DNA of 64,000 nt. Source: [Clostridium] viride DSM 6836. GTDB taxonomy: Bacteria; Bacillota; Clostridia; Oscillospirales; Oscillospiraceae. The stretch covers positions 62,001 through 126,000 of the forward strand of contig JHZO01000005.1 of the NCBI GenBank assembly GCA_000620945.1, in the 5' to 3' direction. The notes beneath the pieces are model-generated. The model was not told the DNA's origin, did not search any database, and saw only the letters and a list, made by a program, of their open reading frames with translations. Shown in pieces: positions 53,857-64,000 of this stretch. Position 1 is the stretch's first letter, and the number at the start of each line of letters is the position of its first letter. The position numbers and the translations under genes are program-made.

Positions 53857-56076
53857 TTAATACTGGTTCACCCAACCGGAGATCAAGGCGGTGGGAATAA
53901 ACCAGGAGATTAAAAAGAGGGACAGGCCCATGGGAGTCAGGGCGGTAAAGGCGGCCAGAGACGCAAGGTAGCCGGTGAGCATGACCCCGAGAATCGCGCC
54001 AAAGGAGGCAAATCCCGTGCAGATTCTCACGGCAGTCTGCAGCCGTTGTGCGCCAGCCGACGCAGCTGCCACCGGGGCAAGACCCTGCAAGCATAGCAGG
54101 GCAAGGAGGGTGGACTCGCGGGGTGCGGGAGCACGGTGCAGTTTCGAGCGTTGGGTAAAGTCTGGAAAGGCCATCTTGTCCCAAGGGAAGTGGAAAAGTT
54201 TTTTTAGGATGGAGGGGACAAGGTTAAAATCCAGACCGATGAGCACTGGGGTCACCCGGCTGGAAAGCAAGGAGTCCATAGCCGAGGCAGCATGCTTGTG
54301 GAGGGAGTACTCTAACACGAACTGTCCGGCAAAGCTTCCGCCAATGGCGCAGAAGACACCCGTCGGCACGCGAACCCCAACCGGAATGTCCACACCGTGC
54401 CGCGCCAGGAAGCTCAGATTCCCCACATAGACCGGTTCTCCGGCCACGTGGGCAGAGATGCCCTCGCTCTCCACATCCAGCTCCGTTGCGGTGACAAAGC
54501 TTCCGCCTTCCGTGCGCATAAGCGAATAGAATAGGGAGTCCAGACCACCACCTGCGGCGCGGATAAGGGACGCCGTGACGGAGATAACATAAGTAGGGTT
54601 ATGCTTTTCAAAGGCTCGATAGCTGGTGAGCTTCACGGAGCCGGGTGGGAACAGATCCGTGGATTCCACCAGGAGTCCACAACCGGCACGGGCTTCGCAC
54701 ACACCACTCCAACCTGCCAAGGCAACCCCCACCTTAGATAGACGCCGAGCCAAATCCCGGAAGGGAAGGGCGAAGCAAAGGGAACCGGACAGCGTAGCCG
54801 CAGCCGGGAAGGTGGCGGAAAGGGCCCAGAGAATCAGCTGAGGCTGCTTGGAAACCAGGGCGGGAACGATGGAAACCAGCAACGCGGCGGGCAGAAGCAC
54901 CAGCGTCAGGCGGCGGAAGCGCTGTTCTGCGCCATCCTCTTCCTGAACCTGAGAACCAAAGCCCGCAATGGAGCCAAAGCGGCGGCGATAAACGCCCTTG
55001 CCGTTCCATTGAGAGGGCTCCAAGGTCAAAAGGTCGGGAGCCGCCGCAGAGGAGGCGGTTCGGCAGGTCAGGCGCAGGGCAAGGGTTTTGTTATATCGTC
55101 CCCAAAGCTGGAAGGTGAGCACCAAAGCCGAGGGGGCAAACAGGGGCACACTCATGGGCCGCAGGTGGAGGAATAGGAGCAGAAGGCTGTCCGACAGCAC
55201 AAAGATCGCACCTAAGGCGGCCAAGGTGTGCATACTGGGGCGAAGAAGCATGAGGGCTGACAGGCCTTGCAGCAAAATCGGATACGTAAGCAGCAGGCAG
55301 AGGGCAAAGAAGCCCAAGGATATACTCGTGAGCACCATGGGATTATGAATGGCTGCGGGAAGGGGAAGGGATGGAAAGGCCGCAATGGCAGCCAACAACA
55401 GCAGGATGAAGGTGCACCCAAAAGCACCCAGGCATTTAAGCCGTAAGCCAGGCAGCTGTTTGGCGTACAGGGAAGCCAGTTCCTTCACCGGAGTATCGGG
55501 AGGCTTGGGGAGCTTTGGAAGCGCGGGGAGTTTCAGATGGGGTTTGGAGAGTTTGGGCATCTGAAACGTGGGCTTCTTTTTTATGTTCTCCCGATGATCC
55601 TCCACCCAAGCCTTGGCCTTGGAGGCACCCAGTTGCGCCGCCTTTAGCATGGTTTCCGGTTCCGGTGCTTTTGGCGGTGGGGAAAGCTCCTCCGGGCTGC
55701 TGCTCGGTGGAGTGAAGGGGATAAGATTGTCGGGGATGGGTGGCTCTTCAGGGCCTTCCTCCGGTGCAGGTTCGGGGACCTCAGCCTCCTCCGGAACTTC
55801 CTCCTCCTGGGCGCTTGCGGTGGGGGGGATGAGGGGGACGATCTTCGGGTCTGCCGGTTCGGAACCCGCGGATACGTCCGAATCCGAGGGCTCGGGTTCG
55901 GAGCTTTGTTCGGGTGCTTCCACCTCTTCAGAGGTGTTAGGTGTGGAAGACAACGAAGGTTCTTCCGAAGGAGCCGGAGCCGACGACACCGGTTCTTCCA
56001 ACCAAGAAGAGATTTCTTTTAAAATGGTATCGAGCGAAAGCTCATCCCCACCGGGGACTTGTTTTTCGTCTGACAT
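53857..56076 (-). CDS. P-type-ATPase-like membrane protein lacking catalytic motifs (pseudoenzyme)
   Basis: A 739-aa protein. Residues 1 to about 150 are Pro/Glu/Ser-rich and disordered, and about 150-210 are Lys/Pro-rich. From about 215 there are membrane helices in the heavy-metal P-type ATPase layout, including LRPSMHTLAALGAIFVLSDS (compare the MDTLxxLG helix). Soluble segments also align: DLARRLSKVGVALAGWSGV (compare AARxGILIKGGEALE), HVAGEPVYVGNLSFLARHGV (N-domain type) and VLEYSLHKHAASAMDSLL. The phosphorylation site is LLVESTDLFPPG near 465-480 instead of FDKTGTLT; the CPC membrane motif, TGD and GDGxND are also missing. Transport by phosphoenzyme is therefore excluded. It lies 36 bases after rlmB in the same direction. 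Function unknown. Confidence 0.75.
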   Translation of the reverse strand: MSDEKQVPGGDELSLDTILKEISSWLEEPVSSAPAPSEEPSLSSTPNTSEEVEAPEQSSEPEPSDSDVSAGSEPADPKIVPLIPPTASAQEEEVPEEAEVPEPAPEEGPEEPPIPDNLIPFTPPSSSPEELSPPPKAPEPETMLKAAQLGASKAKAWVEDHRENIKKKPTFQMPKLSKPHLKLPALPKLPKPPDTPVKELASLYAKQLPGLRLKCLGAFGCTFILLLLAAIAAFPSLPLPAAIHNPMVLTSISLGFFALCLLLTYPILLQGLSALMLLRPSMHTLAALGAIFVLSDSLLLLFLHLRPMSVPLFAPSALVLTFQLWGRYNKTLALRLTCRTASSAAAPDLLTLEPSQWNGKGVYRRRFGSIAGFGSQVQEEDGAEQRFRRLTLVLLPAALLVSIVPALVSKQPQLILWALSATFPAAATLSGSLCFALPFRDLARRLSKVGVALAGWSGVCEARAGCGLLVESTDLFPPGSVKLTSYRAFEKHNPTYVISVTASLIRAAGGGLDSLFYSLMRTEGGSFVTATELDVESEGISAHVAGEPVYVGNLSFLARHGVDIPVGVRVPTGVFCAIGGSFAGQFVLEYSLHKHAASAMDSLLSSRVTPVLIGLDFNLVPSILKKLFHFPWDKMAFPDFTQRSKLHRAPAPRESTLLALLCLQGLAPVAAASAGAQRLQTAVRICTGFASFGAILGVMLTGYLASLAAFTALTPMGLSLFLISWFIPTALISGWVNQY

Positions 56077-56112
56077 GGGATCACCTGTTTTCTCCTTGTA
56101 AAAATGCGTTTC

Positions 56113-56895
56113 TTACAAACGCTGACGCACCGCTTCGTAGAGCAAAATGGCGGCAGCGGCACTGGCGTTTAACGAGTTGATCTTTCCGTGCATGGGGATT
56201 CGAACCAAAAAGTCGCAATTTTCTCGCACGAGCCGTCCCATCCCGTCGCCCTCGGAACCAATGACGATGGCGGCGGGACCCTTAAGGTCTGCTTCGTACA
56301 GGCTGCGGTCACCCGAGGCATCCGCGCCAAAGATCCATAAGCCCTCATCCTTTAATTGCTGTAGCAGGGAGGAAATGTTGGCAACCCGGGCAACGGGCAG
56401 GTGGGACACCGCTCCGGCGGAGGTCTTTTGCACAATGGCCGTGATTCCGGCACTTCGGCGTTTGGGAATGATGACGCCGTGGGCTCCGGCACACTCCGCA
56501 GTTCGAATGACGGCGCCTAAGTTATGTGGGTCGGTCAGTTCATCACAGACCACTACCAGCGGCGTCTCACCCTTTTCTCGGGCCAAACGCAGAATTTCAT
56601 CCGGCGTGACGTATTCCTGCACGGCACATAGCGCAATGACCCCTTGGTGGGAGTGGGTGAGGCTCATGCCATCCAACTTGCGGCGGTCGGCATCCACCAC
56701 CACAATGCCGCGGCTGCGGGCGGTGCTGGCAATGTGGCCCAGAGCGGAATCGGTCTCGCCCTTGAGCAAATAAATTTTATCAATGGTTGTCCCGGTGCGA
56801 AGGGCTTCGATGACGGCATTACGTCCTTCGATCACACCGTCCGCAATGGCATCGGAAAGGCCACGGCCGGGACGAGGTTGTTTGTTTTCTTTCAT
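56113..56895 (-). CDS. rlmB: SpoU-family rRNA 2'-O-ribose methyltransferase (RlmB/TrmH-like)
   Basis: A 260-aa SAM-dependent methyltransferase. It has an N-terminal L30e-like substrate-binding domain (IEGRNAVIEALRTG) and a C-terminal knotted SPOUT domain with its three motifs: DPHNLGAVIRTAECAGAHGVI, IVIGSEGDGMGRLV and IPMHGKINSLNASAAAAILLYEA. The usual target in the family is G2251 of 23S rRNA (E. coli numbering). I chose the ATG at 56895, preceded by TAGGAGCTACT. It is probably the first gene of an operon with the P-type-ATPase-like protein. Confidence 0.93.
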   Translation of the reverse strand: MKENKQPRPGRGLSDAIADGVIEGRNAVIEALRTGTTIDKIYLLKGETDSALGHIASTARSRGIVVVDADRRKLDGMSLTHSHQGVIALCAVQEYVTPDEILRLAREKGETPLVVVCDELTDPHNLGAVIRTAECAGAHGVIIPKRRSAGITAIVQKTSAGAVSHLPVARVANISSLLQQLKDEGLWIFGADASGDRSLYEADLKGPAAIVIGSEGDGMGRLVRENCDFLVRIPMHGKINSLNASAAAAILLYEAVRQRL

Positions 56896-57067
56896 AGTAG
56901 CTCCTAGTTTTGGGGCGGCACGCTCGCCGCCATTTTTGAAACAGAATAACACACGATACAGTATAGCACGAAGCGGGTCAAAGAAAAAGGATAATTCGGT
57001 TTGAAACGGAAAAAAGAAGTGCTTTCCAAAATTTTCTGCTGTTAAAAGAAAGTTTACAGCCCGATTC

Positions 57068-57121
57068 TTGCTTTTAAATAGGTGTTATGGTATATTGTTG
57101 TACACTTGCAACCGGTGCAAG
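57068..57121 (+). promoter_or_regulatory. Promoter and leader hairpin of ftsH
   Basis: -35 TTGCTT (57068-57073), 17 bases, -10 TATATT (57091-57096). A hairpin, CTTGCA-accgg-TGCAAG (57105-57121), lies at the likely 5' end of the transcript; its role is unknown. Confidence 0.65.
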
Positions 57122-57214
57122 GGTGCACGACTTTCCAAATGGAGCGATAAGCCAAAGGAAAGTTGCACACAATAAAGCCATAGGATTGATTGCCGTTACT
57201 AGGAGGGCGAATCG

Positions 57215-59293
57215 TTGAGTTCAAACCAGAACAAGAGGCCGGAAGGGCCAAAAAAAAGCAATTTGATTTTTTCGGCTCTTCTCTGGGCCGTCATGCTTAC
57301 CATTCTATTAAATTTCGCACTTTCTAAGATCAACCAGCAACAGACGGAGGAAATTTCCTATTCGAAGTTTGTGAGTTTGCTGCAAGAAGACAAGGTGGAA
57401 TCCGTTCGCAGAGAGTCCAACCGCTACCTGATTAAGCTCCGCCCCACAGAGGAGGAGAAGAACCAGGCAAACAACGAGCAAACGGCTCCAGGCACCACCC
57501 TTTCTTCTATAGTCAATAAGCCGAAGCAAAAGGTCTTGGTTGCCGCCACAGTCTCCAGCGAGCTGGAGGCACAAAACCTTGTGAAGTTGATGGATGAAAA
57601 GAAGGTAGACTTTAGCTATAAGATGCAGGAGGAAGGCTCTTTCTTCCTGGAAGTCTTGATTAGCTATCTCGTCCCGGCCTTGCTGCTGCTGGGCTTTTTC
57701 GTCTTTATCATGCGCCGCATGGGCGGTGGCATGGGCGGCATGGGCGGTGTGGGAAAAGCCAACGCCAAGGTCTATGTGGAGCGCACCACCGGAATTACCT
57801 TTGCCGACGTGGCCGGACAGGACGAGGCGAAGGAATCCTTGCAGGAAATCATCGACTTTCTTCACAGCCCCAAAAAGTATACCGAAATTGGTGCAAAGCT
57901 CCCCAAAGGTGCCTTGCTGGTGGGTTCTCCCGGTACGGGTAAAACTCTGATGGCCAAGGCGGTGGCTGGCGAGGCCGGCGTCCCCTTCTTCTCCATTTCC
58001 GGTTCCGACTTTGTGGAAATGTTCGTTGGTGTGGGCGCATCCCGTGTCCGCGATCTCTTTAAGGAAGCCTCTAAGCTTGCCCCCTGCATCATTTTTATTG
58101 ACGAAATTGACACCATCGGTAAGAGCCGTGATAACCGCATGGGCGGCAACGACGAACGGGAACAGACGCTGAACCAACTTCTAGCCGAGCTGGATGGCTT
58201 TGACCCCACCAAGGGCGTCATTGTGCTAGCCGCAACGAACCGCCCCGAGGTGCTGGATAAAGCCCTGCTCCGTCCGGGACGCTTCGACCGTAGAATTACC
58301 GTAGATCGCCCGAATTTTGCCGGACGTCTGGCCACCTTGCAGGTGCACACCCGTAAGATTCGTCTGGCGGAAGACGTGGATCTTAAAAAGCTGGCGCAGG
58401 CGACTGCCGGCTGCGTGGGTGCGGATTTGGCAAACCTGGTAAACGAAGCCGCTCTGCGTGCGGTACGTATGGGACGCCATGCGGTGAACCAGCGGGATCT
58501 GTTGGCCTCTTTTGAACTGGTCATTGCCGGTGCAGAGAAAAAGGGAACCGTACTCACCGAGCGGGAAAAGCGCCTCATTGCCTATCATGAGGTGGGACAC
58601 GCCCTAGTGGCTGCCTTGCAAAAGGACTCGGAGCCCGTGACCAAGATTACCATCGTTCCCCATACCCAGGGAGCCTTGGGCTATACCATGCAGACCCCAG
58701 AGGAAGAGCGCTTCCTCATGGATCGCAACGAGATTTTTGATCGCATCCGGGTGCTTCTGGCCGGCCGTTGCGCCGAGGAACTGATTTTTGATACCCGTAC
58801 CACCGGTGCAGCCAACGACATTGAACGTGCCACCGACTTGGCCCGCAAAATGGTCACCATGTACGGCATGAGCGATCACTTTGGTATGATGAGCCTTGCC
58901 ACCATCCAGAATCAGTATCTGGACGGGGCCATGGGACTGACCTGCGCCCAGGCCACTGCGGCCGATATCGATTCGGAGATTCGTTCTACCATTGACCGCT
59001 GTCATGATGAGGCGCTGGAACTCCTGACGGAGAATCGGCAAAAGCTGGATGCCATTGCCGAGTATCTGCTCCAGAAGGAGACGATTACCGGTGGCGAGCT
59101 GATGGCGATTTTAGAGGATCGTGACCCTTCGGATCTTGCCGAGCCGGAGGAGGAGATTCAGGAGCGGGAGTGGATTTCCCCTCGTCTGCGCGTCCCGGAA
59201 GCTGGGGAAACGCCGAACGATGCGAAGGAAGACCTTCCCCCACCCTCGCTGCCTCAGAATCGCAATCGTCGGGATACCCCAGATATCTTTTAA
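57215..59293 (+). CDS. ftsH: ATP-dependent zinc metalloprotease FtsH
   Basis: A membrane AAA+ protease that removes damaged or regulatory proteins. The 692-aa chain has two N-terminal spans (about residues 16-36 and 145-165). The AAA domain has Walker [10 protein letters not shown] near 236, Walker B IIFIDEID, and the SRH region [21 protein letters not shown]. The M41 protease domain has zinc motif HEVGH near 459 and the distal Asp in [15 protein letters not shown]. The start is a TTG at 57215 preceded by AGGAGGG. The C-terminal tail is acidic, Pro-rich and variable. Monocistronic. Confidence 0.97.
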   Translation: MSSNQNKRPEGPKKSNLIFSALLWAVMLTILLNFALSKINQQQTEEISYSKFVSLLQEDKVESVRRESNRYLIKLRPTEEEKNQANNEQTAPGTTLSSIVNKPKQKVLVAATVSSELEAQNLVKLMDEKKVDFSYKMQEEGSFFLEVLISYLVPALLLLGFFVFIMRRMGGGMGGMGGVGKANAKVYVERTTGITFADVAGQDEAKESLQEIIDFLHSPKKYTEIGAKLPKGALLVGSPGTGKTLMAKAVAGEAGVPFFSISGSDFVEMFVGVGASRVRDLFKEASKLAPCIIFIDEIDTIGKSRDNRMGGNDEREQTLNQLLAELDGFDPTKGVIVLAATNRPEVLDKALLRPGRFDRRITVDRPNFAGRLATLQVHTRKIRLAEDVDLKKLAQATAGCVGADLANLVNEAALRAVRMGRHAVNQRDLLASFELVIAGAEKKGTVLTEREKRLIAYHEVGHALVAALQKDSEPVTKITIVPHTQGALGYTMQTPEEERFLMDRNEIFDRIRVLLAGRCAEELIFDTRTTGAANDIERATDLARKMVTMYGMSDHFGMMSLATIQNQYLDGAMGLTCAQATAADIDSEIRSTIDRCHDEALELLTENRQKLDAIAEYLLQKETITGGELMAILEDRDPSDLAEPEEEIQEREWISPRLRVPEAGETPNDAKEDLPPPSLPQNRNRRDTPDIF

Positions 59294-59296
59294 CGG

Positions 59297-59332
59297 AAAC
59301 GGAGACAAGGACTTCCTTGTCTCCGTTTTTTT
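59297..59332 (+). terminator. Terminator of ftsH
   Basis: Arms AAACGGAGACAAGG / CCTTGTCTCCGTTT with a four-base loop and a run of seven T. Confidence 0.94.
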
Positions 59333-59468
59333 GGACAGAAAGCATCCACAAATCTGCCTCTCCCTGTGGAAAACCTGTGGGACTTCCATGCCATTTGAAA
59401 ATATTTCTTGTCCTATCCAGTCGAAACAGGTACAATGAAACAGCATGTTGTAACTGGGAGGGGATAGA

Positions 59469-60173
59469 GTGAGAAAAGAGACCTTGGAACGGGCTGCGCG
59501 GGCCGCGCTTCCGGTGACGCTTCCGATTTTGGCTGGATTTCTGTTTGTGGGGATTGCGTATGGCATTTTCATGCGCTCACTGGGCTTTTCCGCCTGGTAT
59601 CCCATTCTGATGAGCATTTTGATTTTTGCCGGTTCCATGCAGTTTGTGGCGGGCAATCTCTTAACGCAACCCTTTGATCCCCTCAATGCCTTGCTCTTAA
59701 CACTTTTGGTGAACGCAAGGCACATGTTTTACGGCATCGCCATGCTGGAGAAATACCAAAATCTCGGCCCAAAGCGCTGGTACCTGATGTTTGGTCTTTG
59801 TGACGAGACTTTTTCCGTCAACGTCAGTGCGGAAGTTCCGGAGGGCGTGGATCGGGGATGGTTTTACTTTTTTGTCACCCTCTTTGACAATTTCTACTGG
59901 ATTTTGGGAACCACCCTGGGGGCACTCTTTGGCTCCTTCTTGACCTTTGATACCCAAGGGATTCTCTTCGTCATGACGGCACTCTTCCTAGTGATTTTCT
60001 CCAATCAGTGGATGCGGGACTCCAATCACATTCCGGCACTGGTTGGACTGGGCATATCGTTCCTTGCCCTCATGCTCTGTGGTGCCGATCGGTTCATCCC
60101 AATCTCCATGCTGGGTATCTTGCTGTGCTTGACCGTCCTTCGGCCGTACTTAGAAAAGGAGGGACGCATATGA
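59469..60173 (+). CDS. azlC: AzlC-family branched-chain amino acid exporter subunit
   Basis: A 234-aa membrane protein with about six to seven spans and the conserved AzlC pattern: ALPVTLPILAGFLFVGIAYGIFM, FAGSMQFVAGNLL and LLVNARHMFYGIAML. With AzlD it exports branched-chain amino acids. The start is a GTG at 59469, with AGGGG five bases upstream. Its stop overlaps the azlD start (ATGA), so the two are coupled. Confidence 0.93.
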   Translation: MRKETLERAARAALPVTLPILAGFLFVGIAYGIFMRSLGFSAWYPILMSILIFAGSMQFVAGNLLTQPFDPLNALLLTLLVNARHMFYGIAMLEKYQNLGPKRWYLMFGLCDETFSVNVSAEVPEGVDRGWFYFFVTLFDNFYWILGTTLGALFGSFLTFDTQGILFVMTALFLVIFSNQWMRDSNHIPALVGLGISFLALMLCGADRFIPISMLGILLCLTVLRPYLEKEGRI

Positions 60174-60493
60174 GTGTTTCCCAGACGCTTCTTACCATTG
60201 GACTTGTGATGCTGGGGACGCTTATCACCCGCTACCTTGCCTTTCTTTTATTTCCCGCAGGGCGAAGCACGCCCCCCTATGTGCAGTATTTGGGGAAGGT
60301 GTTGCCTGCAGCCGTGTTGGGTATGCTGGTGATCTACTGCTATAAAGGCGTTTCTCTGGGTGGCCCGCTACATGGCCCGCCGGAATGCTTGGCGGGTGCA
60401 GTGGTAGTACTGCTGCAATTCTGGAAAAAGAATCTCTTTCTATCGCTGCTGGCAGGAACGGGTCTTTACATGCTTTTGCTGGCGCTTCTTTAA
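60170..60493 (+). CDS. azlD: AzlD-family branched-chain amino acid exporter subunit
   Basis: A 107-aa protein with three to four spans and the AzlD signature TLITRYLAFLLFP and YLGKVLPAAVLGMLVIYC. It is the small partner of AzlC. The ATG at 60170 overlaps the azlC stop by four bases and has GGAGGG upstream; the longer open frame from 60008 lies inside azlC and is not real. A terminator follows. Confidence 0.93.
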   Translation: MSVSQTLLTIGLVMLGTLITRYLAFLLFPAGRSTPPYVQYLGKVLPAAVLGMLVIYCYKGVSLGGPLHGPPECLAGAVVVLLQFWKKNLFLSLLAGTGLYMLLLALL

Positions 60494-60496
60494 GTC

Positions 60497-60540
60497 AAAA
60501 AACCGTCCTTCCCAGTTGATTGGGAAGGACGGTTTTGTTT
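60497..60540. terminator. Bidirectional terminator between azlD and the DMT gene
   Basis: Arms AAAACCGTCCTTCCCA / TGGGAAGGACGGTTTT with a six-base loop, flanked by A- and T-runs. Confidence 0.93.
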
Positions 60541-61552
60541 ATCCGTTGGGTTCGGAGCCGGATGGCTCCAAACTGGGAGTGGGGAGGGCTGCCTCCTTCT
60601 TGGCACGCAGCATGGTGGGGAGAATTCCGGATAAGCTGCCTAGGAGGAAAAAGACGATGCCCACCACCATGTTCGTCGTAATGGCTTCGTGTAGAATGAC
60701 TAGGGCAAACAGCGGCGCAATGATCGGCTTAAAGAAGAAGATCAAGTTGGTCATGTGTGCACCGGCCTTTTCCATGGAGAGCATGTGGAACACATAGCCG
60801 GCGGCGCTGTTGATGATACAAATGTAGAGGAAATAGGGCAGCGTTTCCGCATTGATCCCCGCAAAGAAGGGTACGTCGCAGAAAATGGAAAGACCAATGG
60901 TCTGATATAGTCCGGCCATGGGGCCAAGGTGTCCCAGCAGGAGCAGGAGTAGCAGCTCCACCCCACCGAATAGAAAGCTCATGCAGGTGACCACGATGCC
61001 GCCACATTCCCGCGTCATTCGCTTCCCGAGCACACTGTACGAGGAAAAGAGCAGTGCGCTGAGAATGACTAAAAAGACACTCAGGAGATTGACATTGGTT
61101 TCTGGGGCAAAGGGATTGATGATGGCAAGAATGCCGAAGACCTCAAGAACCAAGGCCAGGACATTGTTCCAATGAATAGTCTCACGTAGAATGAGGAAGG
61201 CTAAAATGGTCACAAAGATGGGGTTACCGCTGAAGAGCACCGCCACCACATTGGCCTGACCGTAGCTGACCGACAGCTGAAAGAGCACCATGCTCAAGGG
61301 GACGCACAAGAGGCCGGTCATGGCAAAGTAGCGCAGGTGAGACCCCGTTAAACGTACGTTCTTCTTGCGAAGAGAAAGGACGGCAAAGGGAATCAGGCAC
61401 AGGCCACCGATCAAAAAGCGCTCCACGGTAATCTGCATGGGGTGAAACACGCCAGAAACGGCAGGAAGTTTCAGCATGACCTCCATGGTGCTGAAAATCA
61501 GGGTGCATAGAACAATGCTAAGGATTCCGATGATCCAATTTTTTCGATTCAT
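60539..61552 (-). CDS. DMT-superfamily (EamA) transporter
   Basis: A 337-aa protein with ten predicted spans in two EamA repeats. Repeat one begins LCTLIFSTMEVMLKL and ends near NPFAPE; repeat two begins LSALLFSSYSVLGKRM and contains the AxxxNLIFFFKPIIAPLFALVILHE motif. Such proteins usually export metabolites or amino acids. AAGGAG lies seven bases before the ATG at 61552. No regulatory partner is adjacent apart from the kinase gene upstream in the same direction. Confidence 0.9.
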   Translation of the reverse strand: MNRKNWIIGILSIVLCTLIFSTMEVMLKLPAVSGVFHPMQITVERFLIGGLCLIPFAVLSLRKKNVRLTGSHLRYFAMTGLLCVPLSMVLFQLSVSYGQANVVAVLFSGNPIFVTILAFLILRETIHWNNVLALVLEVFGILAIINPFAPETNVNLLSVFLVILSALLFSSYSVLGKRMTRECGGIVVTCMSFLFGGVELLLLLLLGHLGPMAGLYQTIGLSIFCDVPFFAGINAETLPYFLYICIINSAAGYVFHMLSMEKAGAHMTNLIFFFKPIIAPLFALVILHEAITTNMVVGIVFFLLGSLSGILPTMLRAKKEAALPTPSLEPSGSEPNG

Positions 61553-61717
61553 GATGGTTCTCCTTGCTTCTCAACCTAAGCGGCGCAGAGATGGTTTGCA
61601 GGGCAAAGAAGCATCAATCGCGTCGCTATTTGGAAGCGCGTTGAGACAAAACATGGTCGGCTTCCAAGATGTAGCATACCATAGGCTAGGCGATGGAAGC
61701 AAGGGAATTGGAAAGAA

Positions 61718-62770
61718 TTACGGATCCAGCGGGTCAAAGGCCTGCCGTGGAAGGGCATCTGCCAAACCGATGAGCACAGGGGAGAAGCCATCGTCGGCGG
61801 GGACTTGATCCATACTTTTCAAGTCCAGCGACTTCGGCGGTGTGATTGGAAGCGACAGGACAAACTCGGAGCCACCCTTGGGTCGGTTGCCTGCAATGAT
61901 GACGCCACTGTGAAACAGCGCAATGCGATGGGCGAGCCAAAGGTCTAAGCCGGCGCCTTCGTTGGGCCGAGGGAGGCCTGAGGTATGCTGTGGTACAAAC
62001 AGCTGCAACAGGCGATCTTCCGGGATTCCGGGGCCATTATTCCAGACGGAGAGAATGGCGCGCCCCTGCTTTTGCGTCAGGGAAAGATCCACCGACCCCT
62101 CCGGGCCGGCACTTTTCATGGCATTGGAGATGAGCGCCAGAATCAACTGTTCCAGCAGCGGTTTGCTACCCAATATGAATAAAGAGCCCGGCTCGGTATG
62201 TAAGGCAATGTTCGGGCCAAGCTCGCCTTTGCGAAAGCATAGCTCTGTGGATATGGAGCGGACTAGGCTTCCCAAATCCATGGTTTGTTGAGGATATTCC
62301 AGTTCCCAGTCATTGACCGACAGCTCCATCTGTTTGGCCAAACGCAAAATTCGATAGATCGCCTGGGTTTGAATGGAAAGCAAGGTGTGGTAGTCCGAGA
62401 ATTCGTTTTCTTTGGATAGCAAATCAGCTAATTGCTCTGTCGTGACCGCGAGATTGGACAAGTGGCCTCGAAGACGGGCGGGAATGGAAGCAGGAAAGGT
62501 TTGCGGATCTGTTTCACGCTGTGGACGTAACATAATAAGACGGTGTGTATCCAAATCGGATACCGTCATAAAAAACCAAGTGTCCTTGTGGGTGACAAGG
62601 ATTTCCCCCCGGTGATCCGGCATGAACTCCATGAGCACGTGGGGTGGGAATTCGTCCGCAGGAAGCATGCTTTGTGCGGCAAGGTTCCGATACACTATCT
62701 CGGAATCGTTTACCACCAGTACCGCTTCCGGTAAATGGTGAAACATCTGATGCAGAAGATCCATGTTCAT
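61718..62770 (-). CDS. Orphan PAS/HATPase sensor-kinase-like protein
   Basis: A 350-aa soluble protein. Residues 1-80 have a PAS-like opening (LPEAVLVVNDSEIVYRNLAAQSML). A helical region follows in which the only H-box candidate is RLRGHLSNL, not the usual HELRTPL. The C-terminal HATPase domain has an N-box LALISNAMKSA, a G1 box NNGPGIPEDRL in which the usual first Asp is Asn, and a G2 box GAGLDLWLAHRIA. There is no membrane span and no response regulator nearby. It may be a kinase with an unusual phosphoacceptor or a regulatory ATP-binding protein. AAGGAG lies before the ATG at 62770. Confidence 0.8.
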   Translation of the reverse strand: MNMDLLHQMFHHLPEAVLVVNDSEIVYRNLAAQSMLPADEFPPHVLMEFMPDHRGEILVTHKDTWFFMTVSDLDTHRLIMLRPQRETDPQTFPASIPARLRGHLSNLAVTTEQLADLLSKENEFSDYHTLLSIQTQAIYRILRLAKQMELSVNDWELEYPQQTMDLGSLVRSISTELCFRKGELGPNIALHTEPGSLFILGSKPLLEQLILALISNAMKSAGPEGSVDLSLTQKQGRAILSVWNNGPGIPEDRLLQLFVPQHTSGLPRPNEGAGLDLWLAHRIALFHSGVIIAGNRPKGGSEFVLSLPITPPKSLDLKSMDQVPADDGFSPVLIGLADALPRQAFDPLDP

Positions 62771-62825
62771 GATATCAACTCCTTAGAACGATCAAAACAT
62801 AGCAATCTAGCCAAAGAATACAAAA

Positions 62826-62854
62826 AGCATAGCAAATATATGTAGGATTTGCAA
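62826..62854 (-). promoter_or_regulatory. Promoter of the sensor-kinase-like gene
   Basis: Minus strand: -35 TTGCAA (62849-62854), 17 bases, -10 TATGCT (62826-62831). Confidence 0.6.
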
Positions 62855-62874
62855 GAAAAACCGAATTATAATAG

Positions 62875-64000
<1,126 letters not shown>

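Noticed and set aside
60008-60169. N-terminal extension of azlD inside azlC
   Set aside because: Sequence lies in azlC coding DNA in another frame; the ATG at 60170 has GGAGGG and the usual AzlD N-terminus.

Overview
The window reads as ordinary chromosome from a low-to-mid GC Gram-positive, endospore-forming member of the Clostridia. The evidence is a germination protease gene (gpr) next to rpsT, strong AAGGAGG ribosome-binding sites with frequent TTG/GTG starts, single-chain GlyRS, zinc-binding type-3 ProRS, RNase Y, LexA, an LTA-synthase-like enzyme, AzlCD, an SLH cell-surface protein, and a chemoreceptor plus a diguanylate cyclase that suggest motility. No phage, transposase, CRISPR array or rRNA operon is visible. 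I would place it near Oscillospiraceae/Ruminococcaceae, but that is inference.

Layout. 1-5.4 kb: end of a RicT/YaaT-like gene, a diguanylate cyclase, an RNHCP zinc-ribbon gene behind a structured leader, tRNA-Arg(CCT), and a GntR-ABC transporter operon. 5.5-13.5 kb: proS followed by an unusual modular repeat, htrA, an AI-2E family permease, rpsT, gpr and glyQS. 13.5-17.3 kb: an LtaS-like enzyme coupled to glyQS, a lipoprotein, and a DUF3021/LytTR pair. 17.4-27.7 kb: one long rightward run, recJ - rel - D-aspartate ligase - aspartate racemase - a MurE::ArgB fusion - M16 peptidase. 27.8-38.6 kb: surface and sensing genes (membrane-anchored protein, C_GCAxxG_C_C protein, 1535-aa SLH/Ig protein, lactonase-like MBL enzyme behind a long structured leader, chemoreceptor, DUF4397 protein). 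38.6-43.7 kb: a second GntR-ABC operon, an iron alcohol dehydrogenase, a CaiB/BaiF gene broken by an in-frame stop, and a conserved unknown. 43.8-50.4 kb: typA, a small SOS-type membrane protein gene, rpsO, pnp, a QueG-like gene and a CBS protein. 50.4-57 kb: rny, a ferritin-like gene, lexA, a degenerate P-type ATPase-like protein and rlmB. 57.2-64 kb: ftsH, azlCD, a DMT exporter, an orphan sensor kinase and gapA (cut by the window end).

How the genes work together. The clearest pathway is cell-wall cross-bridge synthesis at 22-26.4 kb. The racemase makes D-Asp, the ATP-grasp enzyme adds it to the peptidoglycan side chain, and the MurE half of the fusion adds residue 3. The fused, apparently intact N-acetylglutamate kinase is unexplained. 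A second candidate circuit is SOS control. LexA (53.2-53.8 kb) has an SOS box in its own promoter, and two similar boxes flank the -10 of an 82-aa single-span membrane protein at 45.9 kb, which looks like a cell-division inhibitor. A Rex-like palindrome between gapA and the divergent kinase suggests redox control of glycolysis. Candidate new items are the MurE::ArgB fusion, the SOS small protein, the P-type ATPase pseudoenzyme, the proS-linked repeat, and two structured leaders (RNHCP gene; MBL gene).
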